DNA of 64,000 nt from a bacterium (GCA_016125155.1 WGMI01000037.1:32221-96220); one strand, 5' to 3'. Positions 38,875-47,214 are shown, numbered from the stretch's first letter. Notes: a model not told the origin generated them from the letters alone. A program made the numbers and translations.

Positions 38875-40206
38875 ATGGAAATCATTCAATTTGAAGACCG
38901 CAACCTTTCTCATTTTTCGTACGCCCTCGTGAGCGGTCATTCGATGGCGCTCATCGATCCCGCCCGCGATCCGGAGCCCTATCGAGCCTTGGCCCGCGAA
39001 AAGGGCGCAGTGATTGAGCACGTCATAGAAACCCATCCCCATGCCGACTTCGTGAGTTCCCACCTCGAACTCCACCGGAGCGAAGGCTCGATCATCCATG
39101 TAAGTCGGCTGGTTGGGGCAGAATATCCGCATCAAGGGTTTGACTCTGGAGATGTGGTCCGCCTCGGCGGGGCCGAATTGCATGCCCTCAATACCCCCGG
39201 CCACTCTCCCGATAGCATCTCAATCGCCGCCTACGACGAAAACGGGAATCCGGTGGCCGTCTTCACGGGAGATACGCTGTTTATCGGCGATTGTGGTCGC
39301 CCCGACCTGCGCGAAACCGCAGGAGCCATCACCGCCAAGCGTGAAGAACTCGCCAAGCAGATGTATCGTTCGCTCCGAGAGGCGTTCAACCACTTGCCCG
39401 ACTCAGTGTTGGTCTATCCTGCTCACGGCGCGGGCAGTTTGTGTGGCAAAGGTTTGAGCGCTGCATTGAGCAGCACCCTGGGCGAGGAGCGCGTCTCGAA
39501 CTGGAGCCTCCAACCCCAAAGCGAGGCAGAATTTGTCCGAGCCTTGCTCAGCGACCAGCCTTTTGTTCCCAAGTATTTTGTACACGATGTAGCGCTCAAT
39601 AAAAAAGGCGCCCCCGATGTGGAGCCTTCGCTCCGGGCCGTTCCCCGCGCCCAAAGCGCTGTGCAGACCCCGCTCTGGATCGACACCCGAAATCGGGAGG
39701 CCTATGCCGCCGGTCATCGCCCCGGAGCGCTCCACCTGATGGACGATGTGCGGTTCGAGACCTGGTTGGGCAGCATAGTGAGCCCTGAGGAGCCCTTTGT
39801 ACTGGTCGTCGAAAGCGAGGCCATGGGCGAGACCCTGTTGCGCCGCATTGCCCGAATCGGCTATGAGGCTCAGGTGGCCAATGTGGTCGTACAGACCCAG
39901 CCGGAACCGGGAGATGTAACCACCATGCCCTTCGACACCAGCGCATTCGATTCGAGTCAATACACCGTGGTCGATGTCCGCAATCCTTCTGAAGCGGCCC
40001 AACCGATTTTTGCCCATGCCATCAATATCCCGCTCAACGAATTGCGGGAACGGGCCACAGAGCTGCCTTGGGACACGCCCCTTTTGGTTCATTGTGCCGC
40101 TGGATACCGAAGTGCTGCGGGTTCGAGCATTTTGAGGGCACTCCGCCCCGGTCAAACCATAGAAGACCTCAGCGTGGCCGTCAAGGAATGGGCCCAGCTG
40201 GTGTAA
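38875..40206 (+). CDS. Metallo-beta-lactamase fold plus two rhodanese domains (persulfide-dioxygenase-like)
   Basis: Protein of 443 residues. Residues 1-240 form an MBL domain of the ETHE1/persulfide dioxygenase type: THPHADFVSSH, TPGHSPDS, FTGDTLFIGDCGRPDL and VYPAHGAGS. Residues about 260-350 are a rhodanese domain without the catalytic Cys (VVESEAM in place of the active loop). Residues about 360-443 are a second rhodanese domain with an active loop CAAGYRSA. Such proteins oxidise or transfer persulfide sulfur, as CstB or BlrB-type enzymes do. It heads a run of rhodanese genes. Confidence 0.9.
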   Translation: MEIIQFEDRNLSHFSYALVSGHSMALIDPARDPEPYRALAREKGAVIEHVIETHPHADFVSSHLELHRSEGSIIHVSRLVGAEYPHQGFDSGDVVRLGGAELHALNTPGHSPDSISIAAYDENGNPVAVFTGDTLFIGDCGRPDLRETAGAITAKREELAKQMYRSLREAFNHLPDSVLVYPAHGAGSLCGKGLSAALSSTLGEERVSNWSLQPQSEAEFVRALLSDQPFVPKYFVHDVALNKKGAPDVEPSLRAVPRAQSAVQTPLWIDTRNREAYAAGHRPGALHLMDDVRFETWLGSIVSPEEPFVLVVESEAMGETLLRRIARIGYEAQVANVVVQTQPEPGDVTTMPFDTSAFDSSQYTVVDVRNPSEAAQPIFAHAINIPLNELRERATELPWDTPLLVHCAAGYRSAAGSSILRALRPGQTIEDLSVAVKEWAQLV

Positions 40207-40241
40207 TTCGCTTTGAGCATAAGCCGACTATGGGAACTGCA

Positions 40242-40285
40242 AGGGCAGTCGTTCTCAGCGTTCGGATGGTCGCTCTGACTGCCCT
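40242..40285. repeat. 9-bp inverted repeat upstream of the rhodanese gene
   Basis: AGGGCAGTC (40242-40250) and GACTGCCCT (40277-40285) are perfect inverted copies with a 26-nt spacer, 32 nt before the rhodanese ATG. A T-run (40308-40315) lies 22 nt after the second arm, too far for a standard terminator. It could be an attenuating hairpin or a binding site. Confidence 0.5.
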
Positions 40286-40317
40286 GTACTGTTCAAACCG
40301 TTAAATTTTTTTTCACC

Positions 40318-40596
40318 ATGGATGCAGCCACGCTCATCAAAAACAAACAAGGAACCCTGATCGACGTACGGACTCCGGCCGAGTTTATGGGCGGACACGC
40401 CGAAGGGGCCATCAACATCCCGCTACAGGAAGTGGCAGAGCGCATTGAAGAGTTGCGCGGCTTTGACGCACCTTTGGTGCTGTGCTGCGCTTCGGGAGCC
40501 CGGAGTGGAGCCGCGACCCAATACCTCAATCAGCAGGGGTTGGAAAGCGTCAATGCCGGCTCGTGGCTCGATGTGCACTACCTACAAACCCTTTGA
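40318..40596 (+). CDS. Single-domain rhodanese
   Basis: Cytoplasmic rhodanese of 92 residues: LIDVRTPAEFMGGHAEGAINIPL and an active loop CCASGARSG containing the sulfur-carrying Cys. It moves sulfane sulfur between thiols. Four nt separate its stop from the next rhodanese gene, so the two are co-transcribed. Confidence 0.92.
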   Translation: MDAATLIKNKQGTLIDVRTPAEFMGGHAEGAINIPLQEVAERIEELRGFDAPLVLCCASGARSGAATQYLNQQGLESVNAGSWLDVHYLQTL

Positions 40597-40600
40597 TCGT

Positions 40601-40921
40601 ATGTGGAATAACCTTAAAAAATGGTTCTCGGGCGGAAGCGCCGTCAACTATGCCGAATTGGTGAGTCGCGGGGCCGTTGTTGTCGATGTGCGCACCAAGG
40701 CCGAATACGCCTCGGGCCACATCAAAGGGTCGATCAACATCCCGCTCGATCAGCTGGGGTCCAAAATGGCCACCCTGCCCAAAAAGCCGATTATTACGTG
40801 TTGTGCCAGTGGAATGCGCAGCGCTTCGGCCCGGTCTATCTTCAAGAGCAAAGGCTTCGACGAGGTGTACAACGGCGGAGGATGGTCTGCACTCAACCAA
40901 AAGTTGAAGTCCTCCCAATGA
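40601..40921 (+). CDS. Single-domain rhodanese (second copy)
   Basis: Rhodanese of 106 residues: VVVDVRTKAEYASGHIKGSINIPLDQ, active loop CCASGMRSA. It is related to but clearly different from the preceding copy. The start ATG at 40601 gives MWNNLKKWFSGG, an amphipathic N-terminus common in this subgroup. Its stop overlaps the next gene as ATGA. Confidence 0.92.
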   Translation: MWNNLKKWFSGGSAVNYAELVSRGAVVVDVRTKAEYASGHIKGSINIPLDQLGSKMATLPKKPIITCCASGMRSASARSIFKSKGFDEVYNGGGWSALNQKLKSSQ

Positions 40922-41634
40922 ATCGGCTTTTCTTTAGTATTGGCTTGTTGATCATTGCCTTAGGGAGCGGTTGCAGCCCGAATTCTGAATTCGAAGTTCC
41001 CGTAGAGGTGTTTCAACAACAGCTGAGCGAGCGGGTCGATGCCCATCTGCTCGACGTGCGCACCCCGGAAGAATTTGCCACGGGGCACCTTCCTGGAGCC
41101 ATCAACGTCGACTGGAACGCTTCGAATTTTGAGGCTGAGGTGGACAGATTGGACCGGAGCAAAAAGGTGTTTGTGTACTGCCTCAGCGGTCCGCGCAGCG
41201 CGGCGGCAGGAGCGCGTTTGCGGTCGATGGGTTTTCAAGAAGTGGTTGAGCTCAAAGGGGGAATGATGGCCTGGCGCAAAGCGCGTTTGCCGGAAGAAGG
41301 ATCAGGGGCCGATGGAGGAACCGACGCCTCGGCTTTCGCCCGGATCACTTCGAGCGAAATACCCGTGTTGGTCGATTTCTACGCCGAATGGTGCGCCCCG
41401 TGCAAGAAGATGAAACCCGATTTGGAGCAGCTCGAACAGCAGGCCAACGGAGCCTACCGTGTGGTGCGCATCGATGCCGACGCCAGCCGCGCCTTGTGCG
41501 CCGAGTTGGGCATCGATGCCCTGCCCGAACTCCGCATTTACCATCTGGGCGACGAGATCTGGAACCACCGAGGCTATTTGGACCGGGCAGGGATGGAGCA
41601 GGCGCTGCAGTCCGCACTTCGGGGCCAGCTGTAA
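40918..41634 (+). CDS. Rhodanese-thioredoxin fusion lipoprotein
   Basis: Protein of 238 residues with a lipoprotein signal (lipobox GSGC, Cys at residue 19), so it is expected to be anchored facing the periplasm. Residues about 30-125 are a rhodanese domain (LLDVRTPEEFATGHLPGAINV, active loop CLSGPRSA). Residues about 135-238 are a thioredoxin domain with active site WCAPCKKM. The fusion suggests that persulfide formed on the rhodanese is reduced by the thioredoxin. It is the last gene of the coupled rhodanese run. Confidence 0.92.
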   Translation: MNRLFFSIGLLIIALGSGCSPNSEFEVPVEVFQQQLSERVDAHLLDVRTPEEFATGHLPGAINVDWNASNFEAEVDRLDRSKKVFVYCLSGPRSAAAGARLRSMGFQEVVELKGGMMAWRKARLPEEGSGADGGTDASAFARITSSEIPVLVDFYAEWCAPCKKMKPDLEQLEQQANGAYRVVRIDADASRALCAELGIDALPELRIYHLGDEIWNHRGYLDRAGMEQALQSALRGQL

Positions 41635-41638
41635 CGGC

Positions 41639-41665
41639 TTGCTCGGCCCGCTTGGCTTAGATTTG
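41639..41665 (+). promoter_or_regulatory. Promoter for the SbtA-like transporter gene
   Basis: TAGATTTG (41658-41665) matches TAnnTTTG exactly; a TTG at 41639-41641 lies 16 bp upstream. The box ends 13 bp before the TTG start codon at 41679. This suggests the transporter has its own promoter although it follows the rhodanese genes by only 44 nt. Confidence 0.55.
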
Positions 41666-41678
41666 GCCAAAAAAGGGA

Positions 41679-42647
41679 TTGGACGTCCATCTGCTGCTAT
41701 CGAATCTGACCAACCCGACGCTGCTGTTTTTTGCGCTCGGCATTTTGGCTGTGTGGGTCAAAAGCGATCTCGAAATACCCCAAACTTCGGCCCGGTTTAT
41801 TTCGCTGTATCTGCTGTTTTCCATCGGTTTTAGGGGCGGACAGGAATTGGCCCACAGCGATTGGGAACCCGTCATTGGGTGGTCGTTGCTGTTTGGACTG
41901 GCACTGGCCGCGGTGATTCCCATCTGGGTTTTTTATGTGCTTAAGACTCGGATGAACCCCAGCGATGCGGGGGCCACGGCGGCGGCCTACGGCTCGGTAA
42001 GCGCGGTCACGTTTGTGGCGGCTGCATCGTATCTGGAGGTCGTTCAGCTCCATTTTGGAGGCCATATGGTGGCGGTAATGGCCTTGATGGAGGCCCCGGC
42101 CATCGTCATAGGTATGGTCTTGCTCATGCGGTATGAGACCGATTTGGATCCGCGCCCGAGTTTGAAGCGCATTGCAGGCCACGCCCTGACCAACGGGAGC
42201 GTGTTGATGGTGCTTGGGAGTCTGGTGATTGGTTATGTGGCCGATACCAAGCAAGCCGAAGGCATCAAGCCCTTTACCACCGATATTTTTAAAGGTTTTT
42301 TGGCCATTTTTCTCCTCGATATGGGCATGGTCACAGCCCGTCGCTTTGGGGCGTTTCGTCGTTACGGAATATTCGCAATGGCCATGGGGCTGCTGATCCC
42401 GGCCATCAACGGCTGTGCTGTGGCCTGGATGAGTGGGTGGATCACGGCCGTTCCGGGAGACCGCTTCATCTTTGCTATTTTGGCGGCCAGTGCCAGCTAC
42501 ATCGCCGTTCCTGCCGCCATGCGCATCGCTGCGCCCAAAGCCGATCCCGGACTCTACGTGCCCATGGCGCTGGGTTTGACCTTTCCGTTCAACATCACCT
42601 TGGGCATGCCGCTCTATCATTGGATTGTTCAGCAATCGCCGGTATGA
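41679..42647 (+). CDS. SbtA-type sodium-dependent bicarbonate transporter
   Basis: Membrane protein of 322 residues with about ten helices, matching the SbtA family by order of motifs: LTNPTLLFFALGILAVWVKSDLEIP, SIGFRGGQELA, DAGATAAAYGSVSAVTFVAA, EAPAIVIGMVL and the C-terminal ASYIAVPAAMRIAAPKADPG. In cyanobacteria SbtA imports bicarbonate with sodium. The start is TTG (41679). No SbtB (PII-like) gene is adjacent. The VOC gene overlaps its stop (ATGA). Confidence 0.9.
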   Translation: MDVHLLLSNLTNPTLLFFALGILAVWVKSDLEIPQTSARFISLYLLFSIGFRGGQELAHSDWEPVIGWSLLFGLALAAVIPIWVFYVLKTRMNPSDAGATAAAYGSVSAVTFVAAASYLEVVQLHFGGHMVAVMALMEAPAIVIGMVLLMRYETDLDPRPSLKRIAGHALTNGSVLMVLGSLVIGYVADTKQAEGIKPFTTDIFKGFLAIFLLDMGMVTARRFGAFRRYGIFAMAMGLLIPAINGCAVAWMSGWITAVPGDRFIFAILAASASYIAVPAAMRIAAPKADPGLYVPMALGLTFPFNITLGMPLYHWIVQQSPV

Positions 42648-43024
42648 ATTCTGAGGTAGAATGGATTTGGTTTGTGGACAACCCGCTGCATTCGGCCGAA
42701 TTTTATGGTTCTGTTGTGGAACGCGCCCCGCGTTTGCTCTTGCCCACTATGGTCGCGTTTGACATAGGGCCCGGAATGGTCTTGGGTCTGATGCGTCGTC
42801 AGGGAATAGAACGTCTGTTGGGCATCGAAACAACCTCCCCTCGGCAAGCCGGCGCTCAATCAGAGTTGTATTGGCTGCGCCCCGATGCTGCTGCGCTCTA
42901 CCAACGCGCGCTCTCGGCCGGAGCCCGCAATCTGAGCGATTTTCAAGACCGAGATTGGGGTCATCGGGTGGCCTATGTGCTCGATCCCGATGGGCATCTT
43001 TTGGCTTTTGCGGAAAGCATCTGA
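42644..43024 (+). CDS. VOC (glyoxalase/bleomycin-resistance fold) protein
   Basis: Protein of 126 residues with the paired beta-alpha-beta-beta-beta modules of the vicinal-oxygen-chelate fold: WIWFVDNPLHSAEFYGSVV at the start, and WGHRVAYVLDPDGHLLAFAE at the end. Conserved metal ligands cannot be assigned with confidence. It overlaps the SbtA stop by 4 bp. The convergent T9SS gene ends 1 nt after it. Confidence 0.82.
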   Translation: MNSEVEWIWFVDNPLHSAEFYGSVVERAPRLLLPTMVAFDIGPGMVLGLMRRQGIERLLGIETTSPRQAGAQSELYWLRPDAAALYQRALSAGARNLSDFQDRDWGHRVAYVLDPDGHLLAFAESI

Positions 43025-43528
43025 GTTATTCTCGGAGGACCTTGAATCGACCCCAATGGTTTTGATCGGCCATAACTTCTACAAAATAAATTCCTGGAGG
43101 ACCGAGCCACTCAAGTTCAAGGGTATCGGTGAACCGGTGCTCTACTTGGTAGAGTTCTCTTCCCCAGGCGTCATAGATCCGAACGGTACAAAGACCCACG
43201 ATGTAGGGGAGCCGCACATTCAAGGTCTCTGTATGGGGATTGGGGGCGATTAAGACCCGTCGATTTAGGGTTTCTGAAAGACCTATACCGGTTATGCTGA
43301 TGCAGTCAGAGGTGTCGATGCAGCCGTTTTCTATAAGTTGTACCGCATACATTCCATTGGCCAAAGGCTGAAAGGTGGCCATGGTTTGACCGGGAATCGG
43401 GACAAATTGATTGCTACAATCCAGCCATTGATATTCAGCCTGAGTATTGTGCGCCACCAATACGCCCATTTGCAGGGAAACTGTGCGATCGCTGACCGAG
43501 TCGATGTACAGATTGAGGGTAACCAAAC

Positions 43529-43768
43529 TGTCGCAACCCGAGCTCTGGACGTGGGTGTCGGTATAGGTCCCCGAGGCGGTGTAGAGCGTGCCGTTCCAGA
43601 AATAGCTGCCACAGGCGGTGTCGGTCAGGGTACCCGATCCGATGGACAACACGGTCAGATGGAGCGTCACAATGCTGTCGCAACCCGAGCTATGGACGAG
43701 GGTGTCGGTATAGGTCCCCGAGGCGGTGTAGAGCGTGCCGTTCCAGAAATAGCTGCCGCAGGCGGTAT
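43529..43768. repeat. Tandem near-identical coding repeat, 147-nt period
   Basis: About 92 nt starting at 43529 recur with few changes starting at 43676, offset 147 nt (49 codons), inside the T9SS surface-protein gene. In protein both read CGSYFWNGTLYTASGTYTDT followed by SSGCDS. The near-identity at DNA level indicates recent duplication or gene conversion. Confidence 0.85.
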
Positions 43769-44497
43769 AGGCCGAGGACACAGAGTCTGTCGATGACAAG
43801 GTTAAATTGAGTTGAAGCACACTATCGCACGAAGAGGCGGAGGTCAGCGTGTCGTAGTACGTGCCCGAAGCGGCATAGTTTTGTTGATTGACCGGCCAGT
43901 AGTAGCTATCGCAACCAGCAACTTGCATCACGGTGGGCAAGGGACACTGATTGAATTTGCTGATAAACACGTCTTCCATTCCCAGGGCAACCAACGAGTC
44001 AGCCGTTGAGGTTGCGGGGTTCATATAAGCCACCCCCCGGAATCCTCTGATGCACCACAGATTGTTCTGAACGTCCAGCCCCAGGGCATTGCCGAAATCA
44101 TCGTCGTACCCTCCCCAGCGTACGGACCATTCCACGCTCTGGAGGCTGTTCATCTTGAATAGAAATGCGTCTTGAAGACCCGCTGAAGCGAGGTTGCTTA
44201 CCCCAGGACCCGGGTCAAAATCGACCGTCCCGCAAAGAACCCCGTGGTATAGAGGGAGCCATCGGAACCCGAACACACACCGAGCCCGAAGTCGTTGCCC
44301 GTCGATCCAAAACAGTGCGCTGACTGATACAGTCCGGAGGCGTTCAACCAGAGCACGAAAATGTCGCTCATTCCGCCCGATGTCAGGTTTTGGATTCCCG
44401 ACCCCGGATTGAAGTCGACCGTCGATTCAAAACCGCCGGTTATACAGATGTTTCCGCTGGCATCTTGTGCCCAGGCATTGGCGTAATCATAGCCTGA

Positions 44498-44505
44498 CCC
44501 CCCCC
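44498..44505. repeat. Homopolymer C8/G8 at the first frameshift
   Basis: Eight consecutive C on the plus strand (G8 on the coding strand). One base too many for the repeat protein frame. Such a tract is a hotspot both for sequencing or assembly error and for slipped-strand mutation. Confidence 0.9.
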
Positions 44506-45380
44506 ACTTTGATCGACCATAAATGGCTGCCCGAGGCGCTCAGTTTTACACAAAAGGCATCGGTTTGGCCCGCTGAAGAAAGCCATTGGGTGCCACTTCC
44601 CGGATTGAAGTCTACGGTCCCGGCAAAATAGCCCACCACGAGCGGATTTTGTTGGGCATCTACCCCTACCGTTAGCGCGATAGTAGAGGCTCCACTTCCA
44701 CCCCAGGTAGACGCAAAAGCCAGAGTCCCAGAAGACGAAAGCTTCAGGACAAACGCATCTGAAGTACCCGAAGCCGTTCGGTTCAAGGTCCCGCTTCCCG
44801 GATTGAAGTCAACGGTCCCTTGAAAGCTCCCGGCCACATAGACCTGATCTAGGGTATCCACGGCCATGTTGTAGGCGTATTCAATACCGATGCCTCCAAT
44901 TTTACGGGCCCAGACCAAGGCACCTGTGGTGTCGTATTTCGCTACGAACACATCGGTTTGCCCCGAACTGCTCAACTGAAAAGTCGTGCTCAAAGGGTCA
45001 AAGTCGACGGTTCCGCTGAACACTCCAGTCACATAGACCCCATCGCCTTGAGCTACCACTTTGTATGCGCGGTCCAGATTCGAGCCGCCAATGCGCCGGG
45101 TCCAGCGATGCGTGCCGTCCGGGTCGAATCGAGACAGGTACACATCCCGGCTGTTGGATTGAGCGCTCTGTATGCTCAAGCCCGGCCCTGGGTCGAAGTC
45201 AACATTGCCTTGAAAAGCCCCCGATACATACACCTGATTGAATTCATTCAGGCTGATGCTTTGCCCGAAGTCGTCGTTGGTTCCTCCAAATCCCAAGGCG
45301 AAATCGAAATTTTGCGCCTGAAGTCCAAGGGCAAGAAGGCAGGACAACAAAAGAACCCGGTTGCGATAACGAATAACCAT

Positions 45381-45801
45381 CAAATCTGCACTAGAGTGGG
45401 GGCTGCTCGCTAAATATCGGATTTTTGGTGCAAAAGGGGGCGACGAATCGGAGGGAGACTCTGCAGCCCATGGCCAAAATCCCGGCGAGCCCACTCTGCA
45501 AGGCAGCAAACCCGGCCTGCGTCCTGTCCACTTCCTGCGGTTCAAGCCACCTTCCCAACCCCTATTCAGGTCCGGTTGTTATCCACTCGCTCCGCCGTAT
45601 CGGGGGACGACAGTTGTCCGGGTGTTCGACAGAGAACGAGACGACTTTTCGAAAAAGTTTTGGACGTAGTGCGCCACCGGATCGAGCGGTTTTCCTCCGA
45701 AATAGTCGTCGCTCGATAAAAGCGTGCCCCTGAGCCAACTAGGATTGGCCCAAGGGAGTGCACAGCTCACGGACTTGCTGTCCCCCAACCCCCTCAGTGC
45801 T
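45381..45801. other. Intergenic region of 421 bp without recognisable gene
   Basis: GC-rich sequence of ordinary composition between the start of the broken T9SS gene and the stop of the XRE regulator. An 8-bp perfect inverted repeat, ATCGAGCG (45681-45688) and CGCTCGAT (45710-45717), with a 21-nt loop lies here. Short open frames exist on both strands but none looks like a protein. A near -7 box (CAGATTTG) abuts the ATG at 45380 on the minus strand. Confidence 0.5.
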
Positions 45802-46206
45802 TCATCCGTGTTTCCGAAGGAGCAGCTCCCGGAGCACTTCGATTTCCGATTTCAAACTCCGGATGTGCTCCTCGAACGCCTTGCGCTCGATCTCGCCCAA
45901 ACCGTGCACGTACATCACCGTACTCGCCTGCCCCCCCTGTTGATGAAAATTCTGTTGGACATACGAATCCTCTTCGCCCAACACCGCGGCAATGGGGCTG
46001 TTGAGCACCTTGCCCAGTTCTTTCAGCCGTTTGAGCGAAATCGAATCGGGGTTCTTTTCGAGGTTGCTGTAGGCTTGCTGGCTGATGTTCAACTGGCCTG
46101 CCACATATTCCTGACTGTAGCCCAGGTTTTCGCGCAACATGCGGATTCGGTGCTGCGTAGAATAGAGACGCTCTTCTTTGGGTGCAGAGGTTACGGGTGC
46201 ATTCAT
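45802..46206 (-). CDS. XRE-family helix-turn-helix regulator with C-terminal coiled coil
   Basis: DNA-binding protein of 134 residues. Residues about 15-72 are an XRE helix-turn-helix (HRIRMLRENLGYSQEYVAGQ, ISQQAYSNLEKN, SLKRLKELGKVLN). The C-terminal part (about 100-134) is a short coiled coil (EIERKAFEEHIRSLKSEIEVL), probably for dimerisation. The ATG at 46206 starts MNAPVTSAPK; longer in-frame sequence upstream is not protein-like. A promoter ends 4 nt before this ATG. Targets unknown. Confidence 0.88.
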   Translation of the reverse strand: MNAPVTSAPKEERLYSTQHRIRMLRENLGYSQEYVAGQLNISQQAYSNLEKNPDSISLKRLKELGKVLNSPIAAVLGEEDSYVQQNFHQQGGQASTVMYVHGLGEIERKAFEEHIRSLKSEIEVLRELLLRKHG

Positions 46207-46210
46207 AAAG

Positions 46211-46239
46211 CGAATATAGTTCTTTTGGTAAAATACAAA
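46211..46239 (-). promoter_or_regulatory. Promoter of the XRE regulator gene, possibly leaderless
   Basis: On the minus strand a TTTG followed after 17 bp by TATATTCG (46218-46211; one mismatch to TAnnTTTG). The box ends 4 nt before the ATG at 46206, so the transcript may start at the start codon. Confidence 0.5.
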
Positions 46240-46329
46240 TAGAATTTGTGGGATATCGTTTCGTTTTATCTCAATTTGAAAGAATTCTCGCTCAAAGCAA
46301 AGGCGGAAGAACTCAGGTGAACAACGTTC

Positions 46330-46542
46330 ATGAATACAATGAAAAGAATAAAAATGAACTTGGTTTGGGGGCGATATGAATACGGCGTCAATCGGGTCGA
46401 TTCCCAATTGTATGGTTATTTTCCCTACATCATCTACCAGCGATACTTGTGGATTCGATGGCCGTTGACCCAGTGGTGCAAAACCGAAGCGGAAGCCCGT
46501 GCTCTGTGCGAACAACTCAATCGAGCCCGGATTCGACGATAA
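46330..46542 (+). CDS. Small hypothetical protein, Tyr/Trp-rich
   Basis: Open frame of 70 codons. The product is rich in Tyr, Trp and Arg (YGYFPYIIYQRYLWIRWPL, then KTEAEARALCEQLNRAR) and looks like a folded small protein rather than random sequence. Internal ATG codons at 46339 and 46354 are alternative starts. The last 26 bp overlap the convergent DtxR-family gene. I recognise no family and no signal peptide. Moderate confidence that it is expressed. Confidence 0.5.
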   Translation: MNTMKRIKMNLVWGRYEYGVNRVDSQLYGYFPYIIYQRYLWIRWPLTQWCKTEAEARALCEQLNRARIRR

Positions 46543-47200
46543 AGACATTTTGGGCAAAGCGCTCCGAGACCGGCACCCGTCGGTCGTCTATACCCAATAC
46601 CAAGGAGCGATCGAAGCTGCGGCGTTCGAGGACTTCTATTTCCGAGCGCAGCCCCAGACCCAATTCTGTGAGGTACTGTAGAAAGGCGACGGAACTGTCG
46701 CGCACCGAAGCAATACGGCATTTTTTGCCCATGTCGAGGTCGTCCAAAGTCCTTTTCGGAGCAGGATGGTATTCGCCTTCGGCGTCGGGAATGGCATCCC
46801 CGTGCGGATCGGTCCTCGGACGCCCCATAAACCAGTCGAGCTGTTCAATCAGCTTGGGCGATCGGATGTGCTCTAGTTGTTCTGCCACCTCGTGAATTTC
46901 GTCCCAGCCAAAACCGAGATGACGATAGAGAAATGTTTCCCACAAACGGTGTTTTCTCAGCAAAATCAAGGCGGAACCCCTTCCGGTTTCACTCAGTTGG
47001 AGTTTGCCATAGCGCTCGTAATCCACTAAGTTTTTCTCCTTGAGCTTTTTGAGCATGGCGTTGGCTGAAGCCGGACTCACCCCCAAATGCGCAGCCAGTC
47101 GATTGGTCCCCGTTTCCGTTTCGCCTTGATCAACCGTCAAATGAAATAGGGCCTTGAGGTAGTTCTCCTCGGTCGAGCTCATTTCTGGCAGGGTGTTCAT
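46517..47200 (-). CDS. DtxR/MntR-family metal-dependent repressor
   Basis: Regulator of 227 residues. The N-terminal winged helix is typical (SSTEENYLKALFHLT, TNRLAAHLGVSPASANAMLKKLKEKNLV, YERYGKLQLSETG), the dimerisation/metal domain follows (RKHRLWETFLYRHLGFGWDEIHEVAEQLEHI, supplying Glu and His ligands), and a C-terminal FeoA/SH3-like domain starts near residue 145. It should sense Mn or Fe. An ATG seven codons in (MSSTEEN) is an alternative start. It is divergent from a TonB receptor, with a palindrome between them that is a likely binding site. Confidence 0.93.
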   Translation of the reverse strand: MNTLPEMSSTEENYLKALFHLTVDQGETETGTNRLAAHLGVSPASANAMLKKLKEKNLVDYERYGKLQLSETGRGSALILLRKHRLWETFLYRHLGFGWDEIHEVAEQLEHIRSPKLIEQLDWFMGRPRTDPHGDAIPDAEGEYHPAPKRTLDDLDMGKKCRIASVRDSSVAFLQYLTELGLGLRSEIEVLERRSFDRSLVLGIDDRRVPVSERFAQNVFIVESGLD

Positions 47201-47214
47201 CGATGCTTTATGCG

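Larger units (their letters stand above)
43026..45380 (-). pseudogene. T9SS surface protein with SBBP-type repeats, broken by two compensating frameshifts
   Basis: Signal peptide (MVIRYRNRVLLLSCLLALGLQAQ) at 45380, then repeats of the form GTVDFNPGSG...DAFVLKLSSSGxLxWA (SBBP-like beta-propeller). The frame is lost at a run of eight G on the coding strand (44505-44498): seven would give KVGGSGYDYANAW and continue the repeats. The intermediate frame runs to about 44228, where one base is missing in GGGACGG (expected GGGAACGG in FFAGTVDFDPG), after which the original frame resumes. The C-terminal part has Cys-rich CGSYFWNGTLYTASGTYTDT repeats and a type A T9SS sorting domain (IAPNPHTETLNVRLP to the end). 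About 780 residues if repaired. Confidence 0.8.

Noticed and set aside
44498..44505. Phase-variable switch at the G8 tract
   Set aside because: Changing the tract alone would not restore the gene because a second indel near 44228 remains, so a simple on/off switch is not supported.
45566..45788. Two overlapping minus-strand open frames of 60-70 codons
   Set aside because: No protein-like pattern, no good start context, and they overlap each other in different frames; most likely chance frames in GC-rich DNA.
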